Shown: positions 17,285 to 26,101 of the stretch, in pieces
Layout of the letters: every line of letters begins with the position of its first letter
Numbering within the stretch: the first letter of the stretch is position 1
Source: QYQD01 sp040754095
GTDB lineage: Bacteria; Desulfobacterota; QYQD01
Assembly (NCBI GenBank): GCA_040754095.1
Contig: JBFMFO010000015.1
Location: forward strand, 1 to 64,000
DNA length: 64,000 bases
Reading direction: 5' to 3'
Position numbers and translations under genes: made by a program
Notes under the pieces: model-generated
What the model was told of the DNA's origin: nothing
What the model saw: only the letters and a program-made list of their open reading frames with translations
Databases searched by the model: none

Positions 17285-17807
17285 ATACGTATATCTCGGC
17301 CCCCCCGCGCCAACAATCCCCATCCAGACCGGCCTTGTAACAGGTATGTTCGAGGAAGGTAATTTTATCCCAGTTTTGTTCTGTAGCCACCTGGGGGAGC
17401 AAGACACCGCGATTGAACCCCCTGATAATATAGAGCCCGTGCCTTCCCACCTCTATTTGGTCGATATTATCGATCTTTCTTAGAGGCGACAGCACTGATA
17501 TCTCGATGTCGATAGCGGGGAGTTCGTCGGCCGTAAGCGGCGCAAACCGCGGGTCCTTGAAGGCAGCGGAATAGGCCATTTCACGCACCGTTTGATGAAG
17601 CGGCTGAACGGAAGAGAATATGCCGATACAACCCCGAAGGCGTCCCTGTTTATGAAGGGTGACGAATGCGCCGTGAGGGGCATGGATCTCCCCGCCGGCG
17701 GGCAGGGCTGTCTTTTCCCCGGCTCCCAACAGGTTTTTCGCGATCTCTTCCCTCGCTACCTGGAGGAGAATCCTCTTTTCTTCCGGGGTCAGACTGAATT
17801 CTTTCAT
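17241..17807 (-). CDS. amrA: AmmeMemoRadiSam system protein A (AMMECR1 domain)
   Basis: 188 aa that is entirely an AMMECR1 domain. Landmarks: GAFVTLHKQGRLRGCIGIF near residue 47 (the LRGCIG hallmark), SAAFKDPRF near 80, IDIEISVLSPL near 100 and QNWDKITFLEHTC near 144. The bacterial AmmeMemoRadiSam systems pair this domain with a Memo-like protein and a radical SAM enzyme. Neither partner is in this window. The biochemical role is unproven. Antisense overlap with the phosphoesterase 3' end. Confidence 0.9.
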   Translation of the reverse strand: MKEFSLTPEEKRILLQVAREEIAKNLLGAGEKTALPAGGEIHAPHGAFVTLHKQGRLRGCIGIFSSVQPLHQTVREMAYSAAFKDPRFAPLTADELPAIDIEISVLSPLRKIDNIDQIEVGRHGLYIIRGFNRGVLLPQVATEQNWDKITFLEHTCYKAGLDGDCWRGGAEIYVFTALIFGEKAPGSI

Positions 17808-18185
17808 GGTGGGTTATTATACATCAATCGAGATAAAATTGGGCTATTTTTTGTAGTTGCCACGCCACGATAATTTTATTAAAGTCGTGATGGAAGCTTC
17901 CAGCGCTCAGCTATCAGCGTTCAGCTTTCCGCTATGGGTTATGAGTCATTAGTCATGAAATATCCGCAAACGTCACACCGGTGAAACCCGGTGTCCAGAG
18001 GTATCTCGATCTGTTTGAAATTACTGGATTCCGGGGCAAGCCCGGAATGACAGGAACCATTAAGACTCGCAAAGAATTATGTCGCCCTGTATATTAAAAT
18101 GCCGTTGTAATAATATGTTATTATTTCTCTGTGTCCTCTGTGGTTGATCTTTTGACGATACGGCTCTAAATGGAGGGGAAATGAG
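17808..18185. other. Intergenic gap before purB, repeat remnants
   Basis: 378 bp without a supportable gene. 17894-17930 is a family 1 fragment (CAGCGCTCAGCTATCAGCGTTCAGC). 18024-18052 is a GGATTCCGGGGCAAGCCCGGAATGAC hairpin. The start of purB is preceded by GGAGGGG at 18172-18178. No convincing promoter was identified. Confidence 0.5.
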
Positions 18186-19478
18186 ATGATCGAACGTTAC
18201 ACGCGGCCGGAAATGGCCCGTATATGGTCGCTGGAAAATAAATACCGCACCTGGTTAGGGGTGGAGATATTGGCCTGCGAGGCCTGGTCCAAACTGGGAG
18301 TTATTCCTAAGGATGCCTTGCAGGTAATAAAGAAGAAGGCGGCTTTTTCCGTATCCCGCATAGACGAGATAGAAAAAGAGACGAGGCACGATGTCATAGC
18401 CTTTTTGACCAACGTGGCTGAGAACGTCGGGCCGGAGGCCCGGTTCATCCACTGGGGGCTGACCTCATCGGATATCCTGGATACGAGTATGGCCCTTCTT
18501 CTCAAAGAGGCGGCAGACCTTATTATTGAGGATGTGCATAGGCTGCTCTCGGTTATCAAGAGGCGAGCCTTGGAACACAAGGACACGGTTATGATCGGCC
18601 GCTCGCACGGCATTCATGCCGAGCCTATTACTTTCGGCCTGAAACTGGCTATCTGGCATGATGAGATGCGGCGCAACCTGGCCCGCTTGAAGGAGGCCGG
18701 GGAGACCATTGCCTACGGGAAGCTTTCCGGCGCAGTGGGTACTTTTGCCAATATTGACCCGGAGGTGGAGGCCTATGTCTGCCGGAAGTCCGGTCTCAAA
18801 CCGGCCCCCGCCTCATCGCAGATCATCCAGCGAGATCGCTACGCGCACTTCTTTAATACCCTGGCCGTCCTGGCCGGTTCCCTGGAAAAGATTGCGGTTG
18901 AGATCAGACATCTCCAGAGGACAGAGGTCCTGGAGGCCGAGGAATATTTCAGCGCCGGGCAGAAAGGCTCTTCGGCCATGCCCCATAAACGCAACCCTAT
19001 CAATTCTGAAAACATCTGCGGATTGGCGCGCCTGGTGCGTTCTTATGCCGTAGCCGCTATGGAGAATATCCCTCTCTGGCATGAGAGAGATATAAGCCAT
19101 TCCTCAGTGGAACGGGTTATTGCCCCGGATGCCACCATACTGGTTGATTTTATGCTGCATCGCACTACAAACCTCCTCGATCGCCTGGTCGTTTATCCCG
19201 AACGGATGGCGGAGAACCTGCGGAAGACAGGCGGACTGATATTTTCGCAGCAGATCCTTCTCCTTTTGACGCAAAAGGGGGTAAGCCGGGAAGAGGCATA
19301 CCGCATAGTGCAAAGAAATGCCATGCAGGCCTGGGAGAGGGGAGGGGACTTTAAGAAACTCCTTCTGAAGGATAAAGACCTGGCGCATCATATAAGCAGA
19401 ACAGAACTTGAGCAGGCCTTCGATCTCAGACATCACCTGAAACACGTGGATACTATATTCAAGCGGGTGTTTAAGTAG
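18186..19478 (+). CDS. purB: Adenylosuccinate lyase
   Basis: PurB catalyses two beta-eliminations in purine synthesis: SAICAR to AICAR plus fumarate, and adenylosuccinate to AMP plus fumarate. The 430-aa length is typical. The fumarase/aspartase signature SSAMPHKRNPINSE is near residue 262. The active-site regions SRSHGIHAEP near 140 and LTSSDILDT near 95 are present. GGAGGGG lies 7 nt upstream of ATG 18186. It is followed by pyrE, separated by a family 1 repeat, so purine and pyrimidine genes are neighbours here. Confidence 0.96.
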   Translation: MIERYTRPEMARIWSLENKYRTWLGVEILACEAWSKLGVIPKDALQVIKKKAAFSVSRIDEIEKETRHDVIAFLTNVAENVGPEARFIHWGLTSSDILDTSMALLLKEAADLIIEDVHRLLSVIKRRALEHKDTVMIGRSHGIHAEPITFGLKLAIWHDEMRRNLARLKEAGETIAYGKLSGAVGTFANIDPEVEAYVCRKSGLKPAPASSQIIQRDRYAHFFNTLAVLAGSLEKIAVEIRHLQRTEVLEAEEYFSAGQKGSSAMPHKRNPINSENICGLARLVRSYAVAAMENIPLWHERDISHSSVERVIAPDATILVDFMLHRTTNLLDRLVVYPERMAENLRKTGGLIFSQQILLLLTQKGVSREEAYRIVQRNAMQAWERGGDFKKLLLKDKDLAHHISRTELEQAFDLRHHLKHVDTIFKRVFK

Positions 19479-19604
19479 CAATCAGCCGTCAGCATGATTG
19501 TTATCCGTTAACCGTTAGCCGTTTTCCGACATTTTTCGGTAAACGGTCAACAGTGAACGGTGGACCGGCTTCATGCCGATAGCTGACAGCCGATAGCTGA
19601 TAGC
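19477..19604. repeat. Family 1 core type A fragment
   Basis: Starts at the purB stop codon: CAATCAGCCGTCAGCATG...CCGTTAACCGTTAGCCG...GGTAAACGGTCAACAGTG...GGCTTCATGCCGATAGCTG. It fills the whole purB-pyrE gap. Confidence 0.7.
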
Positions 19605-19622
19605 TCAAAATTGGAGAAATAC

Positions 19623-20177
19623 ATGGATAATGAAAAAGATCGTCTTAGGACCATCCTTATTGAAAAATCTTACCAAAAACGGAAAGTTGTCCTTACTTCC
19701 GGCCGGGAGAGTGATTTTTATATAGACTGCAAACAGACCACGCTTTCCGCGGAAGGGGCTTATTTAGTGGGAAAGGTGATGTTTGAACGTATCCGTAAGG
19801 CCCCGGTGAAGGCCCAGGGCGTGGCGGGAATGACCTTGGGCGCTGATCCGATGGTTGCGGCCATAGCCGTGGCCGGTTATATGGCCGGGGATCCCATCCA
19901 TGCCCTTATTATCCGCAAGGAGCCCAAGAAGCATGGAACAGCTTCTTGGATTGAGGGTAAAAATAACTTACCAGTAGGGGCCGCAGTGACTATAGTGGAA
20001 GACGTGGTAACGACCGGCGGTACACTCCTTAAGGCCATAGAGAGGGCCGAGGCGGAGGGATTCAGGGTTGTTCAGGTACTGGCCCTGGTTGACCGCAATG
20101 AAGGCGGGAGGGAATTCCTTCAAGAGAAAGGCTATGACCTTGAAGCTGTTTTTACGCGTGAGGATTTAGCTAAATAG
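19623..20177 (+). CDS. pyrE: Orotate phosphoribosyltransferase
   Basis: PyrE transfers phosphoribose from PRPP to orotate, giving OMP in pyrimidine synthesis. 184 aa from ATG 19623, which has GGAG 7 nt upstream; an in-frame TTG at 19611 is less likely. The PRPP-binding signature VTIVEDVVTTGGTLLKAI is near residue 120. The substrate loop Lys residues are in IRKEPKKHGT near 96 and SGRESDFYIDCK is near 24. A family 1 repeat abuts the 3' end. Confidence 0.96.
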   Translation: MDNEKDRLRTILIEKSYQKRKVVLTSGRESDFYIDCKQTTLSAEGAYLVGKVMFERIRKAPVKAQGVAGMTLGADPMVAAIAVAGYMAGDPIHALIIRKEPKKHGTASWIEGKNNLPVGAAVTIVEDVVTTGGTLLKAIERAEAEGFRVVQVLALVDRNEGGREFLQEKGYDLEAVFTREDLAK

Positions 20178-20333
20178 TGCTCATCCGAAAACTATCGTTT
20201 TCAGATTCACGCTTTCAGCGATCAGCTTTCAGCCGTCAGCAAAAGAATAAGACAAACAATATGTTAAGCTGAACGCTGATAGCTGAGGGCTGATTGCTCC
20301 ATCCAGAAAACCGGGGTTTTCGGATGGAAACTA
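20174..20333. repeat. Family 1 MITE-like element (core type B)
   Basis: AAATAGTGCTCATCCGAAAACTATCG...GACAAACAATATGTTAAGCTG...CCGGGGTTTTCGGATGGAAACTAAATAG. Closely related to 15886-16053. It overlaps the pyrE stop codon. Confidence 0.75.
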
Positions 20334-20340
20334 AATAGTA

Positions 20341-20424
20341 CAAATCCCCCTGTATCCCCCTTTTTCAAAGGGGGACTTGACGGATTCCCCCCTTTAGCAA
20401 AGGGGGGCAGGGGGGATTTTCAGA
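20341..20424. repeat. CCCCCTTT / AAAGGGGG palindromic repeat
   Basis: AATCCCCCTGTATCCCCC, hairpin CCCCCTTTTTCAAAGGGGG, then CCCCCCTTTAGCAAAGGGGGG and AGGGGGGATTTT. It directly follows a family 1 copy and ends about 30 bp before the zinc-ribbon gene. Confidence 0.75.
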
Positions 20425-20458
20425 TAAAAACGCAGGAAATAGTTAAGGAGGGTGACAA

Positions 20459-20710
20459 ATGCCGATTTATGAATTTCGCTGTCTGGATTGCCGGCATATC
20501 TTTGAACTTTTGGCGTTAAGTAAAGGAGAACAGATTGAGGCCATGTGTCCCAAATGCGGATGTGAGTCCTTCGAGAGGGTTCTGAGCCGCTCTAATTATA
20601 CTATGGGCGGCGGCCGGTCGAGGGCAGGTTCTTCCGGTGCAAGCGTCAATAATCATTCCTGTGCCGGAGGCAGTTGCGCGACTATCGACATACCCGGACC
20701 ATCCAAGTAG
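20459..20710 (+). CDS. FmdB-family zinc-ribbon protein
   Basis: 83 aa. MPIYEFRCLDCRHIFE at the N-terminus and CPKCG at about 31-35 give a CxxC...CxxC zinc ribbon of the FmdB putative regulatory type. The tail is Gly/Ser-rich with two extra Cys in SCAGGSC. Strong ribosome-binding site AAGGAGGGTGAC ahead of ATG 20459. Function of this family is not firmly known. Confidence 0.85.
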   Translation: MPIYEFRCLDCRHIFELLALSKGEQIEAMCPKCGCESFERVLSRSNYTMGGGRSRAGSSGASVNNHSCAGGSCATIDIPGPSK

Positions 20711-20749
20711 CCTGCAATTTAAGAAACCACCAGATATCCCGTCGTTTTT

Positions 20750-20777
20750 CATGACCATCCTCGATGGGATGGTCATG
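20750..20777. other. Perfect 11-bp hairpin downstream of the fmdB-like gene
   Basis: CATGACCATCC / GGATGGTCATG stem with a 6-nt loop, 40 bp after the stop. There is no T-run on either strand, so it is a weak terminator candidate or a protein-binding palindrome. Confidence 0.4.
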
Positions 20778-20980
20778 CACCCCCTCCAACCATGCGGATT
20801 TGGGAATATAATCCTTTCCTACTTTTCTTACAACTTACAGCGGACCGTATGACCCTTAATTAAATAAAAGTCTCGTGCCGATATTCACGATATGTGACCT
20901 TGTTCCCATCCCACCATCAGAACGAGGGAAAATTCGCAGGAATCCGCCTGTAGTCGATTACGACACGGAGGGGGGATAAT

Positions 20981-21931
20981 ATGATGTATCTTTATAAGAG
21001 GTTAGCGCTAATTTTATCGGCGGCCGTGTGGCTCGGTTTCGTGTCTTCGTGCTCCGGTGACTTGCCGGAAGGAGAAACGCGGCTGAAAAAAGTCGATTTC
21101 CAAAACATAGTTCAACAGGGGGATAAAGAAGCGGAGAAGGCAAAAAAGCGCACCTTGAAGATTGCAGTGGCTGCGATGATTTCACCGAAATATACATATG
21201 ATTATTATGTTGAACTACTGAATCTGATCGCCGAACAGATGGGATGTGACGTTGAATTCATCCAAAAAAAGACATATGCCCAGGTAAATGAGATGCTGCG
21301 GCAAAGAGAGCTGGATATGGCGTTTGTTTGCTCAGGCCCCTATGTAACGGGCAGGGATGACTTCGGTTTGGATATCCTCGTCGTCCCGGTAAGCCATGGG
21401 AAAAAGGTCTATCACTCCTATTTTATCGTTAATAAAGACAGCGCGATTCGCTCGCTTGATCAGCTTCGGGGTAAAACGTTTGCATTTACAGATCCCCACT
21501 CCAACACCGGCTGTCTGGTGCCGAACTTTGTTTTGGCCAGGCGCGGGGAGACGCCGGAGACATTTTTCAAGGAGACGTTCTTCAGTAACAGCCATGACAA
21601 TTCCATTAAGGCTGTAGCGGAAGGCTTGGCGGACGGGGCTGCCGTTGATTCATTGATTTGGGAATTTATGAATATGGTGAATCCCGAGATAACCAAACGT
21701 ACTAAAATCATCGAAAAGTCGCCGCCATACGGGATACCCCCGGTGGTGGTTCACCCTTCCATGGATGAGCCGACCAAGAATAAATTCCGCAACATATTTT
21801 TAGGGATTCATAAGCACCCTAAAGGAAAAGAAATCCTAAGCCGTCTGCAGATAGATCGTTTCGAACCCGGCAACGATGCGGATTACGACACGGTTAGAGA
21901 GATGCAGCGGTGGATCGCTTCGAGGCATTGA
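20981..21931 (+). CDS. PhnD-type substrate-binding lipoprotein
   Basis: 316 aa. Lipoprotein signal: hydrophobic segment then FVSSC lipobox (Cys at about 24). The body is a type 2 periplasmic binding fold of the phosphate/phosphonate-binding (PhnD, PF12974) family: LKIAVAAMISPKYTYDYY near 55, DMAFVCSGPYVTG near 112, GKTFAFTDPHSNTGCLVP near 158, AVAEGLADGAAVDSLIWE near 212. No ABC permease or ATPase is adjacent. Instead, 7 nt downstream lies a HAMP membrane protein. By analogy with PhnD-linked sensors it probably presents a ligand (phosphonate, phosphite or other anion) to that receptor. GGAGGGGGG precedes the start. Confidence 0.88.
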   Translation: MMYLYKRLALILSAAVWLGFVSSCSGDLPEGETRLKKVDFQNIVQQGDKEAEKAKKRTLKIAVAAMISPKYTYDYYVELLNLIAEQMGCDVEFIQKKTYAQVNEMLRQRELDMAFVCSGPYVTGRDDFGLDILVVPVSHGKKVYHSYFIVNKDSAIRSLDQLRGKTFAFTDPHSNTGCLVPNFVLARRGETPETFFKETFFSNSHDNSIKAVAEGLADGAAVDSLIWEFMNMVNPEITKRTKIIEKSPPYGIPPVVVHPSMDEPTKNKFRNIFLGIHKHPKGKEILSRLQIDRFEPGNDADYDTVREMQRWIASRH

Positions 21932-21938
21932 TAACGCA

Positions 21939-22973
21939 ATGGGTTTCAGGGCCAAGGTATTTATTAATATCTTTTTGTCCGTTATGTTGATCGTCGGCTG
22001 CCTCTATGGAGTTGCCAATTATTGGTCTTTCAGATTCCATTTGAGGCATTCGCTTCATCATGCACAGGAACTGGGCACATTACTGGCACACGAATCAACG
22101 AATCTTATTCTGACTAATGATCGGGTATCATTACTTAACCTGTACCAAACCATCCTGAAATCTCATCCGAACATCGAATATATATTCGCTGAACGTGATA
22201 AAGAAGTTATAGTCCACACCTTCCGGAAAGGCGTTCCCGGCGGCCTCTTAAAATTTGAAGACATTCCCGCCGGGTCAAAATTTACTATGAACTCTATCGA
22301 GAACGAACACAAAGAGTTGATCTATCACTTTCGAGTAAAACCGGATACACCAAACCATACGGTGATTCACCTGGGGATCTCGGCCCAAAAAATCAAGGAT
22401 GAGCTTATCCCCTTACGTAGATTGATGTTTTTTGTCGGAGGGAGTTTGCTTATCTTATTTCCTTTCGGTCTGGCCTGGTTTCTTGCCCGTATTATATCGA
22501 GGCCGATAGATACCTTGCGCAAAGGGTCGGAACGGATCGGGGCCGGAGAGTTAACCTATCGTCTGGACATCAAAACAGGTGATGAGATCGAGAGGTTGGC
22601 CGGCGCATTCAATAATATGGCGGAAAGACTGCAAGAATATTATGCTACCCTGGAAGAGAGAGTGGCAGAAAGAACGGAAGAACTGGAACAGGAGATCGAA
22701 GAACGTGAGCGGACGGAGGAGGAAAGAGAAAAACTGATCGTCGAACTTCAAAAAGCCCTGGCCGAGGTGAAGACCCTGGGCGGACTTTTGCCTATCTGTT
22801 GCCATTGCAAAAAGATACGCGACGATAAGGGCTATTGGAACAAACTCGAGGTCTATCTTCATGAGCATTCCGGCGCCGATTTTAGCCACAGTATTTGCCC
22901 TGAATGTATGAAGAGGCTATACCCGGAAGATTCAGAAGAAAATGGAGATATGGGGGAAAAACTCCCGCCGTAA
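21939..22973 (+). CDS. HAMP-domain membrane receptor with C-terminal Cys4 output module and no kinase domain
   Basis: 344 aa from ATG 21939, 7 nt after the PhnD-like stop. TM1 at about 7-30, a periplasmic domain of about 130 residues, TM2 at about 165-185, HAMP (RIISRPIDTLRKGSERIGAGEL) and then a long parallel coiled coil (EERVAERTEELEQEIEERER). The last 60 residues are LLPICCHCKKIRDDKGYW...SICPECMKRLYPE, a small module with two CxxC pairs found at the end of many deltaproteobacterial response regulators and kinases. There is no H-box, GGDEF, EAL or methyl-accepting domain. Together with the PhnD lipoprotein it looks like a ligand-to-Cys4-module receptor. Output unknown. Confidence 0.85.
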   Translation: MGFRAKVFINIFLSVMLIVGCLYGVANYWSFRFHLRHSLHHAQELGTLLAHESTNLILTNDRVSLLNLYQTILKSHPNIEYIFAERDKEVIVHTFRKGVPGGLLKFEDIPAGSKFTMNSIENEHKELIYHFRVKPDTPNHTVIHLGISAQKIKDELIPLRRLMFFVGGSLLILFPFGLAWFLARIISRPIDTLRKGSERIGAGELTYRLDIKTGDEIERLAGAFNNMAERLQEYYATLEERVAERTEELEQEIEERERTEEEREKLIVELQKALAEVKTLGGLLPICCHCKKIRDDKGYWNKLEVYLHEHSGADFSHSICPECMKRLYPEDSEENGDMGEKLPP

Positions 22974-23569
22974 CTATTTATAAAGTGTACTTGTCAAGGT
23001 TTAATCTGACTGAAGTTTCCTGAGTTGTTAGAGGTGCTTTCTCATAATACCGTGATCTTAAGATAATTTTATATTTCTTAAGTGAACCCCTAGTTTCTTC
23101 GCTTCACGGCTTGCGCAGCGACCCTTTCGAGGCTCGCAGGTGGGGAACGCTTGCCCCTTCCAGCCACTAAAGGGCTGGTTTTCCCCTTCCTGCTCGCCCT
23201 CGATGGGTACCCCGCTGCTCCAGCAAGTTTCGCTCGGAAACCACAGGGGTTCCCTAAGACTCAGGAAACTCCAGTTAATTTGATCCGCCAGAGGCAGACT
23301 GTAGATTCAGACTGCTGTTTGTAAGGCTAACCCATCATTTTTCCTTTTGCCAAATACAACGAGTCCTTGCACACCTCCGGCGCATCTCCGAAAGGCTTGT
23401 ATCGGGTTTTGCCATAGCAATATCCGCCGCTACCGGGGCATTTGCTCATGGGCCTTTGCTTTTTTCAGGGTCTTCATAAGCGTTTTTTCTGCCTGCGGGG
23501 CTTTTTGGCGCCATCTCCGGCCTCTAATGCCTGGTATGACAGGTGCGGCATGAACCGGTTAATGCTTCT
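22974..23569. other. 596-bp gap with no supported gene
   Basis: It holds the long repeat at 23095-23243 and a CCGCCAGAGGCAGAC fragment near 23284. Open frames here (for example 23347-23553) have no coding signature. Confidence 0.5.
23095..23243. repeat. GCTTCACGGCTTGCGCAGCG long repeat (inverted copy at 42320-42470)
   Basis: About 150 bp containing TTCGCTTCACGGCTTGCGCAG, CTCGCAGGTGGGGAACGC, hairpin CAGCCACTAAAGGGCTGG, CTGCTCGCCCTCGA and TGCTCCAGCAAGTTTCGCTC. The reverse complement recurs 19 kb away at 42320-42470 with small differences. Confidence 0.75.
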
Positions 23570-24061
23570 TTATAACTCCCTCGCTTTGTTGCCTGGCATC
23601 TTGATATAGACGCGACCCGTGGCCAGCGTCAACTCCATAGTGCGGGGGAGATTACCACCGACATCTTCTTCGTGGATAAGGAGGTAGTTCTCCTGAAAGA
23701 TTTCTCTAAGGGCCATATAATTCTGTTTACCGATATTACGCCCCGTTAAATCATTGAGTTGGGCCCCTCCGGCTATTTTAATTACCATCCGTCTCTTATC
23801 TGCGCCGTATTTATATGCTTCCTGGAAAAGCAGGGGCACCCCTGTATCAGCAAACATGTATGGATTCTTTTTGGCTTTAGCTGTCCTTGTTTCTGATATA
23901 CCCGCCTTAGGGAGCATAAAATGGAGCAGGCCTCCGACCTTGGCCACAGGATCATAAATGGATACACCGATACAGGACCCCAGGGCATACGTAACCAACA
24001 TAGCGGAAGTATCGTCGCTTACCCGCATGTCGGCAATACCTACGAAAAGTTCGTTAGTCAA
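23570..24061 (-). CDS. cheD: Chemoreceptor glutamine deamidase CheD
   Basis: CheD deamidates glutamines of methyl-accepting receptors and binds CheC. 163 aa from a TTG start at 24061, preferred because AAAGGAGG lies 8 nt ahead; an ATG at 24109 would add 16 residues. Catalytic Cys is in YALGSCIGVSIYDP near residue 30 and the His in GLLHFMLP near 47. MVIKIAGGAQL near 92 and the C-terminal ATGRVYIKMPG also fit the family. No other chemotaxis gene (cheA, cheW, cheR, cheB or a receptor) is in this window, so it is an orphan here. Confidence 0.9.
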   Translation of the reverse strand: MTNELFVGIADMRVSDDTSAMLVTYALGSCIGVSIYDPVAKVGGLLHFMLPKAGISETRTAKAKKNPYMFADTGVPLLFQEAYKYGADKRRMVIKIAGGAQLNDLTGRNIGKQNYMALREIFQENYLLIHEEDVGGNLPRTMELTLATGRVYIKMPGNKAREL

Positions 24062-24269
24062 GCCTACCCCCCTCCTTTCTTGAGAGACTGTGCTGTAATT
24101 TAGCAACATGTTGAAATCATATAGATTGCGGCGCAGCGTCTATTTTTAGTAGTTGGTTCCAGTTTATCATATTTATCGGCATTACCACATTATAGCTTAA
24201 ATTTTTTCCTCCCTTGGCCGAAAAGATACATAAGACATTAAGCGAAAATGGAACCGCTTCTGGATGCAA

Positions 24270-24420
24270 ATTCGAAATCCGAAGCACGAAATTCGAAACA
24301 ACTTCAAATAACCAAAATTCAAAATCCGAAACGAGTTGGCGCCGTTGCAGTTTGGAGCATTAGATATTTAACTATTTAGATTTGTTTCGGATTTCGAAAT
24401 TCGAGTTTCGAATTTAAATG
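24270..24420. repeat. CGAAATCCGAA inverted-repeat element
   Basis: Left arm AATTCGAAATCCGAAGCACG, right arm GTTTCGGATTTCGAAATTCG, spacer with AACGAGTTGGC. It occupies about a third of the gap between cheD and the HTH-REC gene, which is otherwise featureless. Confidence 0.75.
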
Positions 24421-24552
24421 AGGATGCTCGGTAATTTGATCTCGCCATATAACCGCGAATAGTATTTTGACGATGAATCCAGGATAAAAAGGTGGGTTGA
24501 CTAAATAGAAACTTTTGCGTAACGTGGTTTAGTTCTCGGAGAGGAGTACTAA

Positions 24553-25158
24553 ATGCCAAACGATAAGCGGCAGGAAGAAAAGGTCTATTCTACTCAACAG
24601 GTTAGCAAGCTTCTCAATGTGGCCAGGAAATCAATCAGCAATTGGATTGACCAGGGGAAGCTCAAGGCGTTTAAGACCCCAGGTGGCTTTAAACGCATAC
24701 GCCATAATGATCTGATTCGCTTCATAAATGAATACGACATGCCCCTGCCGCCCCAGCTTATTTCCTCTAGAAAGGTATTCATCGTGGATGATGACGATTT
24801 GGCGCTCAAGACCTATCAACGGAGTCTTCGAAAATTGGGAAAGACAGTCCAGGTAGAGGCAAAAAATAACCCGGTAGAGGCATTGATAGAGATAGGCGGG
24901 AAAAAACCGGACCTGGTTATAGTGGATATTCTGATGCCCAATATGAACGGATACGAATTCTGCAAAAGATTAAAGGAGCATCCGGAAACGAAAGATATAA
25001 AGGTAATCGCTATGACGGCCAGTACGGACAGCAGCCATAGGGAAGCGATCCTGGCCGCCGGCGCGGATGATTTCTATCACAAGACCGATGACACCCTTTT
25101 ACTTATCCAGAAAGTCAAAAATCTCCTTTCCATTGGGGACTTATTGTCAAGAGATTAG
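24553..25158 (+). CDS. HTH (excisionase/MerR-like) - receiver fusion protein
   Basis: 201 aa with the DNA-binding domain first. Residues 12-60 (YSTQQVSKLLNVARKSISN...TPGGFKRIRHNDLIRFI) form an excisionase/MerR-like helix-turn-helix of the HTH_17 type. Residues 73-195 are a receiver domain: VDDDD acidic pocket, phospho-acceptor Asp in IVDILMPNMNG, MTAST switch residue. The switch Lys position has His-Lys (FYHKTDD). The order is inverted relative to normal response regulators (REC first). It probably acts as a transcription regulator whose DNA binding is controlled by phosphorylation. The cognate kinase is unknown but several sit in the next 10 kb. Confidence 0.88.
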   Translation: MPNDKRQEEKVYSTQQVSKLLNVARKSISNWIDQGKLKAFKTPGGFKRIRHNDLIRFINEYDMPLPPQLISSRKVFIVDDDDLALKTYQRSLRKLGKTVQVEAKNNPVEALIEIGGKKPDLVIVDILMPNMNGYEFCKRLKEHPETKDIKVIAMTASTDSSHREAILAAGADDFYHKTDDTLLLIQKVKNLLSIGDLLSRD

Positions 25159-25239
25159 CCATAGAGGACACAGAGTTTTTAAAATTTTTTCCGTGGTTCC
25201 CCGGTTAAATAGGGTTCTCTTAGATGTAAGGTAGCCAAA

Positions 25240-25359
25240 TTGAAGCTCCCCGCAGCCCGCCTACGGCGGACGGGGAATCTCCGTATGTAAGGTAAAAAGC
25301 ATAGTATTCGCTCGCTAACCCCGCCGCAAGCAGCGGGGAATGCGCTCGCTGTGCATGTT
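25240..25359. repeat. Inverted repeat, left copy, flanking a two-component module
   Basis: TTGAAGCTCCCCGCAG...GGGGAATCTCCGTATGTAAGG...GTATTCGCTCGCTAACCCCG...GGGGAATGCGCTCGC...GTGCATGTTC. The reverse complement, with small differences in the CCCGC loops, is at 28511-28625. Its right edge touches the stop codon of the minus-strand regulator. Confidence 0.8.
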
Positions 25360-25946
25360 CATTTGCCTCGAGCCGGTTGCATACCCAGTACGTCTGCAAA
25401 ATATTTATTCATATCGTCCTCAGTCGATTCGGAAAAATATTCATCTGAAAGCACAAATACTTCTTCTGCCGCATCCTGAGTTATACCCGGATGGCGTCTT
25501 TCCAGGTCCTGGATCAGGCGGTCCTGTTCTTTCAATCGGCGCATCATCTTGTGCGCCGCACGCAAGAAATCAAAATGTTTGAGGGTCTGACGGATGGAGA
25601 CCTTTACCTCCTCATTGTCCCAGGGTTTGGTAAAAAAGCGGAAGACCTCACCCTCGTTGATGGCCCTGAGAACCGTCGGGGTGTCACTCTGTCCGGTAAG
25701 AATAATACGGGCAACGGCCGGGTATTTTCCCTTGACCGTCTTCAATAGCTCAAAGCCGTTCATTCCCGGCATCCCGAGGTCGGAGATGATCAGATCGACA
25801 GGTGCGGTCTCCAGAATGTCCAGGGCCTCTGCGGCGCTGCCTGCGGTGAGTAGCGCATATTCCTCATTGCGCAGGGTCCTTTCCAGACTCCTCAGCACAT
25901 TGGCCTCATCATCTACAAGCAAAACGGTATGCGCATAGTTTCCCAT
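25359..25946 (-). CDS. Single-domain-type response regulator (RpfG/HDOD-like receiver with short helical tail)
   Basis: 195 aa from ATG 25946 (GGGGAAG ahead of it). REC domain: LLVDDEANVLRSLERTL, phospho-acceptor Asp in IISDLGMPGMNGFELL, ILTGQSD, and FRFFTKPWDNEEV with the conserved Lys. The tail of about 70 residues is helical (HKMMRRLKEQDRLIQDLERRHP) and carries no known output domain. This KPWD-type receiver class is shared by the other receivers at 33448 and 34632. It is divergent from a histidine kinase within the inverted-repeat-flanked module. Confidence 0.88.
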   Translation of the reverse strand: MGNYAHTVLLVDDEANVLRSLERTLRNEEYALLTAGSAAEALDILETAPVDLIISDLGMPGMNGFELLKTVKGKYPAVARIILTGQSDTPTVLRAINEGEVFRFFTKPWDNEEVKVSIRQTLKHFDFLRAAHKMMRRLKEQDRLIQDLERRHPGITQDAAEEVFVLSDEYFSESTEDDMNKYFADVLGMQPARGK

Positions 25947-26101
25947 CGGTCGCTTCCCCAATCGGCAGTCAGCTATCAGCCTTCGGCTATCAGCTTTCGA
26001 GTTGCGAGTTACGAGTTAAAAACCGCAACCCGAAACTTACCACTCATCACTACTCCTTTGTGTCCTATGTTCCATTTTCGGAGCAAGAGAATAAAAACTT
26101 A

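Noticed and set aside
23347..23553. Open frame of 68 codons in the gap before cheD
   Set aside because: Low-complexity translation from repeat-adjacent DNA, no ribosome-binding site and no protein-like composition.
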